64,000 bases of DNA, taken from the NCBI GenBank assembly GCA_963662155.1, contig OY759266.1:55051510-55115509 (forward strand), given 5' to 3'. Both the position numbers and the translations under genes were made by a program. The notes beneath the pieces are model-generated. The model saw only the letters and a list, made by a program, of their open reading frames with translations, did no database searches and was not told the DNA's origin. Of this stretch, positions 37,213 through 50,676 are shown piece after piece (position 1 is the first letter of the stretch; every line of letters begins with the position of its first letter). Origin of the DNA: Lamellibrachia columna (Eukaryota > Annelida > Polychaeta > Sabellida > Siboglinidae).

Positions 37213-38224
37213 TCGCATCCACTACAACATGCCAGCTCAAGTATCCACTACAACATGCCAGTTCTAGTATCCACTACAACATGCCAGTTCTAGTATCCAC
37301 TACAACATGCCAGCTCTAGTGTCCACTACAACATGCCAGTTCTAGTATCCACTACAACATACCAGTTCTAGTGTCCACTACAACATGCCAGCTCTAGTAT
37401 CCACTACAACATGCCAGTTCTAGTATCCACTACAACATGCCAGATCTAGTATCCACTACAACATACCAGCTCTAGTGTCCACTACAACATACCAGTTCTA
37501 GTATCCACTACAACATGCCAGTTCTAGTATCCACTACAACATACCAGCTCTAGTATCCACTACAACATACTAGTTCTAGTGTCCACTACAACATGCCAGC
37601 TCTAGTATCCACTACAACATGCCAGTTCTAGTATCCACTACAACATGCCAGATCTAGTATCCACTACAACATACCAGTTCTAGTGTCCACTACAACATAC
37701 CAGTTCTAGTATTCACTACAACATACCAGTTCTAGTATCCACTACAACATACCAGTTTTAGTATCCACTACAACATGCCGGCTCTAGTATCCACTACAAC
37801 ATGCCGGCTCTAGTATCCACTACAACATGCCAGTTCTAGTATCCACTACAACATGCCGGCTCTAGTATCCACTACAACATGCCAGTTCTAGTATCCACTA
37901 CAACATGCCAGTTCTAGTATCCACTACAACATACCGGCTCTAGTATCCACTACAACATGCCGGCTCTAGTATCCACTACAACATGCCAGCTTTAATATCT
38001 ACTACAACATGCCAGATCTAGTATCCACTACAACATACCAGCTCTAGTGTCCACTACAACATACCAGTTCTAGTATCCACTACAACATGCCAGTTCTAGT
38101 ATCCACTACAACATACCAGTTCTAGTATCCACTACAACATGCCGGCTCTAGTATCCACTACAACATGCCGGCTTTAATATCTACTACAACATGCCAGCTT
38201 TAATATCTACTACAACATGCCAGC
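37213..38224. repeat. 26-bp satellite, about 39 copies
   Basis: Unit CTAGTATCCACTACAACATG plus CCAGTT (26 bp) with variants (GCCGGC, ACCAGT, TTTAATATCTA). Variant types recur in blocks, which suggests higher-order duplication. It is in Ly6 intron 1. Confidence 0.97.
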
Positions 38225-39469
38225 TTATTTGTGCGAACTTGTTATTTGTTTTTTATGAAATCATCGAACAAACAATAAAATATTTTTGACAGGATCCGGT
38301 CAAAATTCGACAAAAAAAGGCAAACGTGATCCTGCTCTATACATTATGACATATGTTTATTCACAATGAAATTCAATTCTTTCGACGATGGTAACAAACG
38401 TACGAACTCTTTTTATGAAACCGACTACGTATGTCATTGTTATTCACACGCTACACATTTGAGCACCAGAGAACCTGATTTACGTTGGTTTAAATGAATT
38501 AAAGAAGGCAGTTAAGTGTTTATTGAAATAGTGATGTAAAGTCATATAGGTGTTAACGATTTTGCCGTGAATACGCATGATTTAGTTCTCTGACACATCT
38601 GGGATCATTCCACTCCAATTTCAAGGGTTTTACTTTTTAAAGTTACTATACATGCTTCGCATTGAAACTGACAAAATGTAGTTTGTGACGTGTTCCTTTA
38701 ATGAATCCCCTACTGAAGTTCCCGTCTGTGCAAAATGTTGAGGCGTACACTACGCGAGGCCCCATCGACATAAACCTTCTGCGACCGGCGATTGCTAACG
38801 CTGAAGAATGAGATTACTTCCTACGTGACGTGTTGTAAGGAGCGTCTGATCAAGTTTTGTCCATGTAGACTAGCCTGACTGCATCTTATCGCAAAGGTCA
38901 TGCACAACTGTAGTTAATACTTGCGCATCTGCGGAGAACGTGAATTTGACAGCTTTTAAGAGATGTTGGTGATCGATTAGGTCTACAGGCAAATCAACAC
39001 ATTTACTGTGACAGTCTGAGAATAAATTAAACAATGTTGGTGAAGATATAGCGAATATGCACCTAAACGTGACTACATGTAACACGTCGGCGACAACGAA
39101 ATGGCTACATAGAGACATCCTTTGTTCCTCTGCAGTGTGTTGGTGGAAATTGTCTAACACTTGATACTCATGTACGGTGGCTAGAAATCGACTTTGTCGC
39201 GTTGCTTGAAATTAGCTGTCATCTATGACCGTGCACTGATATGCCAAATTTACAATAATATACGCCGAGAGTCACCCACGAAATAATGCAATTTCTCAGC
39301 CTCGAGTTATGCTGATTCGCAATGACAATGACAATGGGAAACAATGAATAATGTTTTTTGCAGACAGCGCATTTACCACATAACACTGGGTCACTTGGTT
39401 ACGCGAAGAAGGAACACAATACGGTCATTATTTAGCGTATTGTCTTGGTATTCATGTTTAAGGGTCCAC
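38225..39469. other. Ly6 gene intron 1, no gene recognised
   Basis: The minus-strand open frame at 39160-38870 (96 codons) has no recognisable domain and no clear splice context. I leave it unannotated. Confidence 0.35.
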
Positions 39470-39555
39470 CTGCGGGGTCAGTCAGCTGAGTGAACTGAGG
39501 CATGAAGGACTGAACGAAATTGCCCGAGATTCGAGTAGCAGCAGAATATTTGAAG
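39470..39555 (-). mobile_element. Possible SINE fragment
   Basis: CTGAACGAAATTGCCCGAGA followed by TTCGA resembles the SINE body at 59401-59432 (GTGAACGAAATTGCCCAAG, TTTCGAACC). Only about 60 bp can be compared. Confidence 0.4.
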
Positions 39556-39959
39556 CGACACTTCGATTGTGTAATAATCTACGAATTATAGATATCAGTA
39601 GGGCCTGCTATTCATAGTATCTATCTTCGCCCGATTCTTGGGACAGTGAAACGGATTATGTGACATAGAACAACATGTAAAGACAATACGAGACAATACA
39701 ATATGTATTCGTTAATCCAATGGTGTGGGAGATAAAGATACAATACTCAGAGTAACATTTTAAAGTCAGAAGAACAGACAATGTTGGTTAAGCTTACTAA
39801 TTATAATTGTAATCAATTTATAGCTTATTTAAAATGTGACTTTTAAACAACACAGAGAACGTGAACGCACCAACAACGATTAATTTAATAAAATAGTACG
39901 TTAATGTTAATGTTTAAACTAGCTGGAAGAATGTCGTCGCGATGACGTCATCCACCCAC

Positions 39960-40041
39960 CTGTGCCGAGTTCGCTGAGTAGGACCAGCGCCAACATGGCC
40001 GCCACACACAAGAGTCGATTCATCACAAACGTTGACTCCAT
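39960..40041 (-). CDS. Ly6/uPAR-domain protein, exon 1 (signal peptide)
   Basis: Minus strand. ATG at 40041 (or in-frame ATG at 40023) begins MESTFVMNRLLCVAAML followed by ALVLLSELGT, a signal peptide with a basic start and a long hydrophobic core. The exon ends in phase 1 at the donor CACAG/GTGGGT (G at 39960, GT at 39959-39958). It joins exon 2 (29010) to complete the glycine codon, giving ELGTG-LAIDCFGC, with cleavage expected shortly before the first cysteine. The intron is about 10.9 kb and full of repeats. The whole predicted precursor is 166 aa. The join rests on matching phase, strand, spacing of the Ly6 cysteines and the need for a leader; another leader exon within the intron cannot be excluded. 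Confidence 0.68.
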
Positions 40042-40519
40042 TCGCAGCTCCCGGGTCCATGTAAGCGTCGCCTCACGCGTCCAGTGGATGCCCGAGGGAT
40101 GACCAATCACCACTCTAGAATTGATGATGTGAAAACAGACAACAGTTGGAAGAAAATGTTGTAATCTTAACAGTACAAAGTCTGATAGCTTTTATCATCA
40201 AATCATGTTATATAATATAAACTATATCGTATTGACCACCATGTGTTTTAGCAAACCACAATCCTTTTTTATCTGTTGAATTTGAATGTTTCGACTTGAA
40301 CACTATGTTTACATTGAATGCTAAACGGCAAAGTTGATATGCATAGAAACAAACGGTCAAACATTATTTAACAATTGTGGTTCATCAAAAGTATTAAAGC
40401 TCATGCCTCCGTCAGTGCTACTGTGGACCCTTACTTCTGCTCAACTTGTGCATCACTCAGCTCGAACAACAACAGTGCTACATTGTACTCCACTGGGGTT
40501 TCCATTGACCTCGAGTCGT
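40042..40519. other. Upstream region of the Ly6 gene
   Basis: No TATA box or initiator can be defended. From about 40400 the sequence may already belong to the Gypsy remnant that follows. Confidence 0.35.
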
Positions 40520-42305
40520 GTTTGACTAAGGAGATGTCGGACAAGTTCTAGGCACTAAACAGAGATTTCGATGACGTGTTCGATTCGCAGCCATCCTTGT
40601 ATAACGGAGCTAGCGGGACGATTCAAACCTTCGTTAATATGGGCCCCACTTTGCCCCTACAACGAAAGGGAAGACTCCCTCAGTACAACACTTTGCCCCT
40701 ACAACGAAAGGGAAGACTTCCTCAGAACAACGAAGCATTATAAATGATCTTCCAGACAAATTTGATGAGCTTGAATCCGCCGGTCAATGTCAGGGTAGAA
40801 TATCTCAACCCGCAAACTTCACGGCGGCAGTAGATTCGTCACGTACTGTCGCTCAGTACAGCAAGCAGCAAGTGTCGCCAGTGTCCTCCGCCAAATAGCA
40901 AAGTGGAATTACATCATTGTCACTGATCTCGTAAAAACATTTTACCAGATCCCACTTGCTCATGACTCAATGAAGTACTGCGGTGTTGCTACTGCATTCA
41001 AGGGGGTTCGCGTGTACGCCAGATCAACAATGGGCATGACACACCTAGAACAGTTGATGTCCAGAATTCTGACCTGATACGAGAAGGGTGTGTAACCAAA
41101 AACAGATGGAAGACTCGGCTGTGATGTGATGTGAGTGTTTCCATGTGCGATGTTATCGATGGTTCTGCCAAAATGCCATTCACGGACCTAGCACGCCACT
41201 CAGCTAGAATGCCCCATTGACGGACCTAGCACGCCACTCAGCTAGAATGCCCCATTCACGGACCTAGCACGCCACTCAGCTAGAATGCCCCAACCTCATG
41301 CGCACTCATGCGCACTCATGCTCATTTGACTCTAGGGACACGCCCTTCTAAGAAGATGATCAAAGTGGGCGATGTCAAGAGATATCTAAAGACTGTCACC
41401 GTAGCCAGTGATGACGTCTTGGTCGTCAGAGATAGTCAGTCTTTCCAAACATCACGCGAGCGCATCGTTGTCCCCCATCCTGTCATCAATGGCCTCTTAA
41501 CCGCCCTACACGTCAGGCTTTGCCGCCCGTCGAGGACCCAACTCAGCATATCTTCAACAGATACTTTTTCGCACTAGACATCGATAAGGCTTCAGAAGCT
41601 GTTTCATTTGCGTGTCAACGGTGATAAGCCGTTAAATATATTCCGACGTACTTGCACCCACAGTCATCCACACAAGCTCCTACTGTAGTGGGTTCATCCT
41701 TCGCTGCAGATATTGTACACCGTCTTCACTTATTTATGGTGAGCGCTCGCAACGTCCATCTCTCCATGTGTGCTGAACTACGGTTACTTGGCGACAATTC
41801 GATTACAGTCCGCGTCTACCTTGTCTCAGGATTTTGTTGCACTGGTCAACGACCCAGTCTTAGCAAGACGTGGCATCCAGCTGGAGGTTGCGCAAGTTAA
41901 AAACGCCAACAAAAACCCTGTAGCCGAACATGCTATCGAAGAGTTGGGTGTTGAGCTCTTACAGCTTTCTCCAGAGGGTGGTCCCTTATCGAAGGTTACT
42001 CTTGCGCTTGCCACAGGGAACTTGAACTCTCGTATTCGCAGAGATGGTTTATCAGCCCGTGATGTATGGACACAGAGAGAACAATGCACTGCTGAGTAGT
42101 TACCAATCACGGAAAGGCAGCTGATTCTAAAGCAAAACTTGAGCAGAGCAGATAATCATGTTCACACTGCCAAGTCAAAAGCGCATGGGCACGGCCTACC
42201 ACCTGCCAACAGTAACCAACTGTTATATTGGAGTCTATGCCCAGGCATCATCCTGGCTTTGCTGTTCATATCGGCTGGTTTGTATCGCACAGTTCTGCGT
42301 TAAAC
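40520..42305 (+). mobile_element. Decayed Gypsy element (RT and integrase)
   Basis: RT start: FDDVFDSQPSLYNGASGTIQ and VNMGPTLPLQRKGRLPQYN at about 40570-40690, with the segment TTTGCCCCTACAACGAAAGG duplicated (40650 and 40690). The RT body reads [20 protein letters not shown] and [12 protein letters not shown] near 40945-41040. Integrase: VKRYLKTVTVASDD and RERIVVPHPVINGLLTALH at 41370-41515; FVALVNDPVLARRGIQLEV and AEHAIEELGVELLQLSPEGG at 41830-41990; LALATGNLNSRIRRDGLS to 42060. The palm and RNase H are deleted, with a 38-bp tandem repeat at the break. It differs in family from the Gypsy at 17-21 kb. Confidence 0.82.
41175..41290. repeat. 38-bp tandem repeat, three copies
   Basis: Unit starting CGGACCTAGCACGCCACTCA at 41183, 41221 and 41259. 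It sits where the Gypsy RT/RNase H region is missing. Confidence 0.95.
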
Positions 42306-43060
42306 TATTTCATTAAAACACGGGTCTTATCAATTGGCGTAGGTTATACTATTTAACATAATTTCACATCACGAATAAACGATTTTCTACATTTAAACCT
42401 GTTAGACAGAGAAACGTCTTCTCTTCGAACTTTATCCAGAATTCAAAACCGATTGCAAGACCTTTGTTGTGTTTGACACGGTCAGGTAATAGAGTGACGT
42501 AGACTTTTAAATGTCATAGGTCGTGTACAAGATCACATAATCAATGTTGGAACAGAGCACGCGACATCGTGTGCCTGGTATTGCTTGTCTCGCCAAGAAT
42601 TCCCAGTGGCAGAATCTGAATGTCACGGAATGGTTTTATCTCTACCACCTTAGCGGGGATGTATAACATTTTAAATCTCCCTTTTATTTGAATAAAATTT
42701 CAAAATTAACTTCTGCCAGCATGCCAATTGCAAGATTCAAGAAGAGCTTTATTTTACCCCTAAATAAAAAATTACATTAATCAATGTAGTCTAAGTGGTA
42801 ACTCCTTAGAGATGGTTGTTGTGTTTTGTACACTTGTAAGGTGGGGTGTGAAAACAGCCCCCTTAAGCGAAAAAAGGCTATAGTTATTCATAGACGTATC
42901 ATTTTGCGGTATCTATGCTGGCGTACGATTGTTGTGTGGTTGTGTGTTATACCAAAACATTATTGACGATTGACATCACCAAAGAATGTTACACGTCAAA
43001 ATTATACTGTAAATACAACATCGATTTCATTCGTCCATATCGTTTTCATACCTACGTCCA
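42306..43060. other. Anonymous sequence
   Basis: No gene or repeat is recognised. The frames are short. Confidence 0.35.
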
Positions 43061-43470
43061 TCTGTGGAGGGAGGGAGGCAGGCAGGCAGGCAGGCAGGCA
43101 GGCAAGCAGGGAAGGAGGGAGGGGGGGGGAGGAGAGAGGGAGTTGAACATTAGGTTGGAGGGGAAGGAGATCAAACAAAGTGATGGCGTTGTGTATTTTG
43201 GCGGAGATGAGAACGAAGATGGGCATTAAGATGTAGAGGTATGTCGGCGGATACAAGCGGGAGGGAATGCATGGAGGAAGGTAGTGGGAGTCATGCATGG
43301 AGTAAGGTAGTGGGAGTCATGCATGGAGGAAGGTAGTGGGAGTCATGATGGACACAAAGATACAAGCGGGAGGGAATGCATGGAGGAAGGTAGTGGGAGT
43401 CATGCATGGAGGAAGGTAGTGGGAGTCATGATGGACACAAAGATACCACAACAGTTGACAGGAAACGTTC
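43061..43470. repeat. (GGCA)n and purine-rich minisatellites
   Basis: GGCA/GGGA repeats at 43068-43140 are followed by a G-rich run. From 43255 to about 43440 comes a repeat of GGAGTCATGCATGGAGGAAG-type units about 26 bp long, some nested with ACACAAAGATACAAGCGGG. Confidence 0.85.
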
Positions 43471-43479
43471 TGAGAGCCA

Positions 43480-44092
43480 GTGTGGTCTTGAGACAGTGGC
43501 ACTGACAGAGAGTGTGTAACCCCGGCATGCCTGTGTGGTCTTGAGACAGTGGCACTGACAGAGAGTGTGTAACCCCGGCATGCCTGTGTGGTCTTGAGAC
43601 AGTGGCACTGACAGAGAGTGTGTAACCCCGGCATGCCTGTGTGGTCTTGAGACAGTGGCACTGACAGAGAGTGTGTAACCCCGGCATGCCTGTGTGGTCT
43701 TGAGACAGTGGCACTGACAGAGAGTGTGTAACCCCGGCATGCCTGTGTGGTCTTGAGACAGTGGCACTGACAGAGAGTGTGTAACCCCGGCATGCCTGTG
43801 TGGTCTTGAGACAGTGGCACTGACAGAGAGTGTGTAACCCCGGCATGCCTGTGTGGTCTTGAGACAGTGGCACTGACAGAGAGTGTGTAACCCCGGCATG
43901 CCTGTGTGGTCTTGAGACAGTGGCACTGACAGAGAGTGTGTAACCCCGGCATGCCTGTGTGGTCTTGAGACAGTGGCACTGACAGAGAGTGTGTAACCCC
44001 GGCATGCCTCTATGGTCTTGAGACAGTGGCACTGACAGAGAGTGTGTAACCCCGGCATGCCTCTATGGTCTTGAGACAGTGGCACTGACATA
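43480..44092. repeat. 53-bp tandem array, about 11.5 copies
   Basis: Unit begins TGTGGTCTTGAGACAGTGGC. The first nine or so copies are identical; the last two carry CTCTATGG. The 210-221-codon minus frames here exist because 53 is not divisible by three and no frame has a stop. Confidence 0.97.
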
Positions 44093-44149
44093 GCAACAAC
44101 AACAACAACAGAAGCTTCACGTCTGAGAGAACATAACTGGGTCTGGAGA

Positions 44150-44460
44150 AATACAGGAGCAAAGAAGAGAAGAGATTGAGAAGAGATTGGGATGCAGTTC
44201 AGTCTAACTGGAAGATTAGTAAGAAGCTGGATGATGTAGGCAGGTGACTTGGTGCGGCTGGAAGAATACCTAAGAAATCAGAGGTGGTGACACTGCGAGG
44301 CTACGGGAAAAGGGGAAGACCGCAACTGAGATGGGAAGGCTGCGTAAAGAGGAATGTTCGAAAGGCGGAGGAGGACGACAAGTAGAGGTAGAAGGCTGCC
44401 GATAGGGAGAAGTGGAAAGGGATAACAGCCGGGACGATGCAACAGTATATGAAATAACCT
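44150..44460 (+). pseudogene. LINE 3' coding fragment
   Basis: The plus strand reads YGKRGRPQLRWEGCVKRNVR near 44300 and REKWKGITAGTMQQYMK before a stop at about 44456. The GRPxLRWxDxVxxD block and the final WK motif are the end of LINE polyproteins. Confidence 0.7.
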
Positions 44461-45398
<938 letters not shown>

Positions 45399-45484
45399 AT
45401 TTAATAAAATTGCTGTAATTTCATGACTTATACTCCTAGCCAACTAAAGTTCTGTAAAGTATTATTTATGGAATAATACACTGT

Positions 45485-45940
45485 TTGTGAACGCCTGTGT
45501 TTTCCCGGTAGTAATGTATGGATGTGAGTCTTGGACCATCAAGCAGGGTAAAAGGAAACGAATCTACAGCTTTGAAATGTGGCGCTGGAAGAAGATGCTA
45601 CGAATACCATGGACGGCAAAGAGAACAAACAAGTTTGTCCTTGAAGAAATCAATCAGGCCCTCTCGCTACACGCATTAATCGCAAAACAGAAGCTGTCAT
45701 GCTGTGGCACATCATGCGTGCAAAACACGGCAGGTTGGAAAAGCCGATAATAATCGGAATGTGTGAAATGAGGTGGAATACAGGAAGACAGCACATGAGA
45801 TGGATGAGATCAAAGATGCAACAAAGCTGATGTGACGATGGACGAGTTCAGAGAAGCAACAAGAGACAGAATTGGTTGGAGACAGCTCATCATGGACGTC
45901 ATGAAAAGTCGCACGACTTGACGGGACATAACATCATCAT
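45485..45940 (+). pseudogene. LINE RT thumb and 3' end
   Basis: FPVVMYGCESWTIKQGKRKR, then FEMWRWKKMLRIPWTAKRTN, the thumb segment of RTE-like or related LINEs. Downstream, in other frames, AKHGRLEKPIIIGM and TGRQHMRWMRSK. It ends near 45935 and starts abruptly, so it is 5'-truncated as is usual for LINE copies. Confidence 0.8.
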
Positions 45941-46095
45941 TGTTTGTTGCGTTAATGACAGTGTCATCAGCCAGGCCAGGTAACAGGCACGAATGACTGT
46001 TATCTTTATTTTATCTTTTATATTATGTAACTCTATTATATAGCAGCAAATTATAATTTGAACGTACTTTTTCACTTCCTACCTTTGTAAGCAGT

Positions 46096-46432
46096 TCTTG
46101 TAGTCTTGTAGTTCTTGTAGTCTTGTAGTTCTTGTAGTCTTGTAGTTCTTGTAGTCTTGTAGTTCTTGTAGTCTTGTAGTTCTTGTAGTCTTGTAGTTCT
46201 TGTAGTCTTGTAGTTCTTGTAGTCTTGTAGTTCTTGTAGTTCTTGTAGTCTTGTAGTTCTTGTAGTCTTGTAGTTCTTGTAGTCTTGTAGTTCTTGTAGT
46301 CTTGTAGTTCTTGTAGTCTTGTAGTTCTTGTAGTCTTGTAGTTCTTGTAGTCTTGTAGTTCTTGTAGTCTTGTAGTTCTTGTAGTTCTTGTAGTCTTGTA
46401 GTTCTTGTAGTCTTGCAGTTCTTGTAGTCATG
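46096..46432. repeat. 17-bp tandem array, about 20 copies
   Basis: Unit TTGTAGTTCTTGTAGTC, with two places where the half-unit TTGTAGTTC is doubled. The repeated TYR-LYS frames on the minus strand are artefacts. Confidence 0.97.
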
Positions 46433-47197
<765 letters not shown>

Positions 47198-47206
47198 TGC
47201 TCAACA

Positions 47207-47398
47207 AACAATCAGGGTCCGAACAAACCTAGAACAATCAGAGTCCTGGTGAACAAACCAAGAACAATCAGGGTCCTGGTGAACAAACCTAGAACAACCA
47301 GGGTCCTGGCGAACAAACCTAGAACAATCGGGGTCCTGGCGAACAAACCTAGAACAACCAGGGTCCTGGCGAACAAACCTAGAACAATCAGGGTTCCA
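47207..47398. repeat. 30-bp tandem array, six to seven copies
   Basis: Unit GAACAAACCTAGAACAATCA plus GGGTCCTGGT, with C/T variants. Confidence 0.95.
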
Positions 47399-47438
47399 GT
47401 TTATCATACATATCACCAGCCCCAGTAGATATCCCTCG

Positions 47439-47576
47439 CAGTGGCGTATTTGGGGTGCATTGGGCCTTGCCCTCTTGGCTTAAATTTGATATGTTTCCGT
47501 ATGTTTCCGGTGCGTTGCTACGTGTTAGCGTGCCCCCTTTGGTCTTCCCCTTTGCGAGATCATAGATACGCCACTA
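47439..47576. mobile_element. hAT MITE with target-site duplication
   Basis: The 138-bp element has ends CAGTGGCGTATTTGGGG and the complement of TAGTGGCGTATCTATGATC. The flanking 8-mers ATCCCTCG (47431-47438) and TTCCCTCG (47577-47584) match at 7 of 8 bases, the duplication length expected for hAT elements. It has no coding sequence. Confidence 0.8.
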
Positions 47577-47584
47577 TTCCCTCG

Positions 47585-49979
47585 CCTGATATATCTGTAT
47601 ATCATGTTGCACATAAATAATGCACCTTGTAGTCATTTTGCTTAGTTGTTTCACTACATAATAATGCACTTTATGTGTAGTACCAATGTCAATGACGGAA
47701 CATTAATAAAACGAATAGGATTCAGGGTCTACTCACAGCAATTTTCGTTATTGTTCTAGCTCAAAATGGGAAATGTCGTTTTACCTTTGTGAACTTCATA
47801 TATTTAGTACACGTTCGCTTAGTACACGTTGTCATTAACAACGTGTTTGTTCACACTTCACAGCTTCCGTCGTGCGACATTTCCTACCGGCCAACGTCAC
47901 GGCGGCATCCCTCGAGACACGGTAATACCCGACGCTTAGACGACGTCCTCGCGTGCGTAACTCAAAAAATCGCTTGCCGTCCTAAGGCGTTAAAATCTAT
48001 CGATCCGCTTCCAGGTCGTTTAGGGGTGGTTTCAATAAATTATTCCACTCAGGTGTCCGCGTTAATTGTCACTGCGATGATGTGAATTGTTTGTGGCGAA
48101 ACTTACTTATTTAACCGCAAGGTAATTCCTGAACAGTGTGAACTGACTGTGCGATAATTTCTGAAAGTCTTATTGTAGTTAAGGCAACGTCAGCTGTAGC
48201 AGGAGCAGCACTATTCGATTAAATCATTGTAATTAAATTTTTTTTTAACATGGTTAGTGCTAAATGAGGTGTGCTGACACACAGATATGCAGCGTCCTCT
48301 CTAGATGACGCACTCTTATGACCCTGCGAGAATTTCCCGCGGGATCTCTAAAAATCACACCGACCTAGTGTGATGACATATTGCGTTTTGTATACAATGA
48401 CAATAAATTGAGCGAATTGTTGGCGGGTGTCACAGTTTGACCCTTTGGTAGCGATTTGTCACAGGAAGATTTGTGTACAACCTGTTTAGTTTGAGTATTA
48501 TATATAATGCTGACAGCCACAGAGGCGGGACCGCAATTAGCCTTGTCATTGGTTGGTCATCACCAAAGCTGTTTTACTCCCTGAATTTATTTCCTAAGAT
48601 TTTCTTTAAACTTTTACATCACATCTATCAATTACGATAATTACAACATTTAGCATAAATTTAGATACGACAAGATATACTTTTTATTGATGTTTTAAAG
48701 GAAAAAAATGTGTTAGAAAAATATTGACTGAAAATGTGACCATATGTTCGCTGAATGGTGTTTAAATATTGATGCGTTCGGCATAAATGTCACTAGGTTC
48801 ACACGCGACCGATCAGCCATTGACTATTGTCATTGCTTAAAAGCCAAACAGCCAAACAATATAGCACTACTAATTTCATAAGTAGACCTACAAGTGAACA
48901 AGAGTGCACTCGAACATTTCACACGTCACAGCAAATCCATGCTTTAGTAGGGCATCTGTATCGGGGTGGTGGTGGGTGATTCACAAAAGGGACACGTGAC
49001 CAGACTAAATGAGTAGATTTCTGCAAGATTGTGTGAGGGATTCAACATTGTGTTTGACAAGAACGAATCTGTGCGGTTAGCTGAATTTGTTGCAGCGATG
49101 GAATTCATTGAACATTGGTGTCACATAATGCCTTGACTAAACGTAACGTCATTCCTTATGATTGTTAAACCAGTATAAATATAAACGTCTAAAATGTTAC
49201 AAAATGCACCGTTAGAGCAAATGACGTCCATCGTTCGTTATAAAGCGTTCACCCGAACCTCTTGCGACTAAATCCACGATCCAACACTGAATACTAGCAA
49301 CGTCTTCAAATTGGATCAATAGAATCAATCAACGTAAATATTTACGAATAAAAAATAATACAAAGTATTGCGTCGTACACACGGCAAAAATCAACACAAA
49401 ACTGCCTATACTTGTTCAACACAATGGCATGGGATATAAACATTGGTAGGTACGCCCTATCCGGGGAAGTAAACAAAAATACGATGTTTCTGGATGGAAA
49501 ATTATATAGCATTTTTTTACAATCCTCAGAATTCCAGGCAACCTTTTCAATAGTTGCTTAATTCAGTTCGGCTAGCGTACACGTATACGTGGCTACAGGT
49601 TATGTTTTGAGTGGCTCCCTCGATAATGATCGATGGACGAGTTTTTACTGTGCTTAATTCCTGCACGTTGGCCTGCTGCTTTAAATAATTCATGGAACGC
49701 TAATATGGACGGAAGCGGTTAACGCAGGTTTTCTAGTCGCAAATTCTTTTCCGGCATCACTCGACAAACCGTCGAGCGACAAATTCTTTTAAGCGCGTCA
49801 GCTGGGCTTAATACCTTGTCAAAGAGCGGACGGCGCTCTTCTGTGCAGAGTGACAACAGACAACGACATAATTATGTAAAATACTGCTTTATTTGTTACG
49901 ACATATTTTTAGTATGTAGCCTTGTAGCTTAAATTCTTGCTAATAAGTCTAAATAAATGTTCGGTGAATTATTAAAGTG
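47585..49979. other. 2.4 kb without recognised genes or repeats
   Basis: An open frame at 47789-48085 has no motif. The composition is AT-rich and of low complexity only in short patches. This is the longest non-repetitive stretch in the window, so regulatory sequence is possible but I cannot point to a site. Confidence 0.4.
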
Positions 49980-50105
49980 GAATATTTTCTCTCTCCACTA
50001 TCTCTCTCATCTGTCTTCCTCTCTCTCCTCTCTCTCTCCCCCCCCCCCTCTCTCTCTCTCTCCTCTCTCTCTCCCCCCCTCTCTCTCTCTCTCTCCTCTA
50101 TCTCA

Positions 50106-50142
<37 letters not shown>

Positions 50143-50216
50143 CATCCATCCATCCATCCATCCATCCATCCATCCATCCATCCATCCTTCCATCCATCCA
50201 TCTATCTATCTATCTC

Positions 50217-50278
<62 letters not shown>

Positions 50279-50317
50279 CATATGCATACATGCATACATA
50301 CATGCATACATGCATAC

Positions 50318-50349
<32 letters not shown>

Positions 50350-50350
50350 C
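49980..50350. repeat. Compound microsatellite: (CT)n, (CCAT)n, (AT)n, (CATA)n
   Basis: CT-rich from 49986 to 50138, CCAT at 50139-50200, AT at 50220-50275, CATA/CATG at 50278-50330, then AT to 50350. All frames across it are artefacts. Confidence 0.95.
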
Positions 50351-50528
50351 TAGAGCGACAAGGACGGGTAGCTGACACCAAGGAATAGGACACGTGTTTT
50401 TTTATATTTTTTTTAATGTATTAACGCATTGAGATAAGTAGCACACAACTAAATGTACAATTAACAGTTAAAATCAACACCTATCTGCTATATTTTTACT
50501 GAACATTCTTCAGGATAGTTCATTTTCA

Positions 50529-50662
50529 AATCAGATAACTTTCATTTTACATATCCAAGGTGTGTTTAGTTTACCTGGTAGAGGCTTTCATCAACGTGAC
50601 ACGTTGCCTCTACCAGGTAAACTAAACACACCTTGGATATGTAATATGAAAGTTATCTGATT
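50529..50662. repeat. 57-bp-arm inverted repeat with 20-nt loop
   Basis: The left arm 50529-50585 (starts AATCAGATAACTTTCATTTT) and right arm 50606-50662 are exact complements apart from one base, with no gap. The loop (50586-50605) itself contains AACGTGACACGTT, a smaller palindrome. The direct repeat CCTATCTGCTATA flanks the hairpin at 50482-50494 and 50664-50676. Confidence 0.95.
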
Positions 50663-50676
50663 CCTATCTGCTATAG

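Noticed and set aside
38870..39160. 96-codon minus-strand ORF in a Ly6 intron
   Set aside because: It has no domain and no flanking splice signals that keep the Ly6 frame; inserting it would break the Ly6 domain.
43317..44091. Three overlapping 210-221-codon minus-strand frames that look like repeat proteins
   Set aside because: A stop-free 53-bp tandem unit necessarily leaves all three frames open; no start context, splice signals or composition of a protein.
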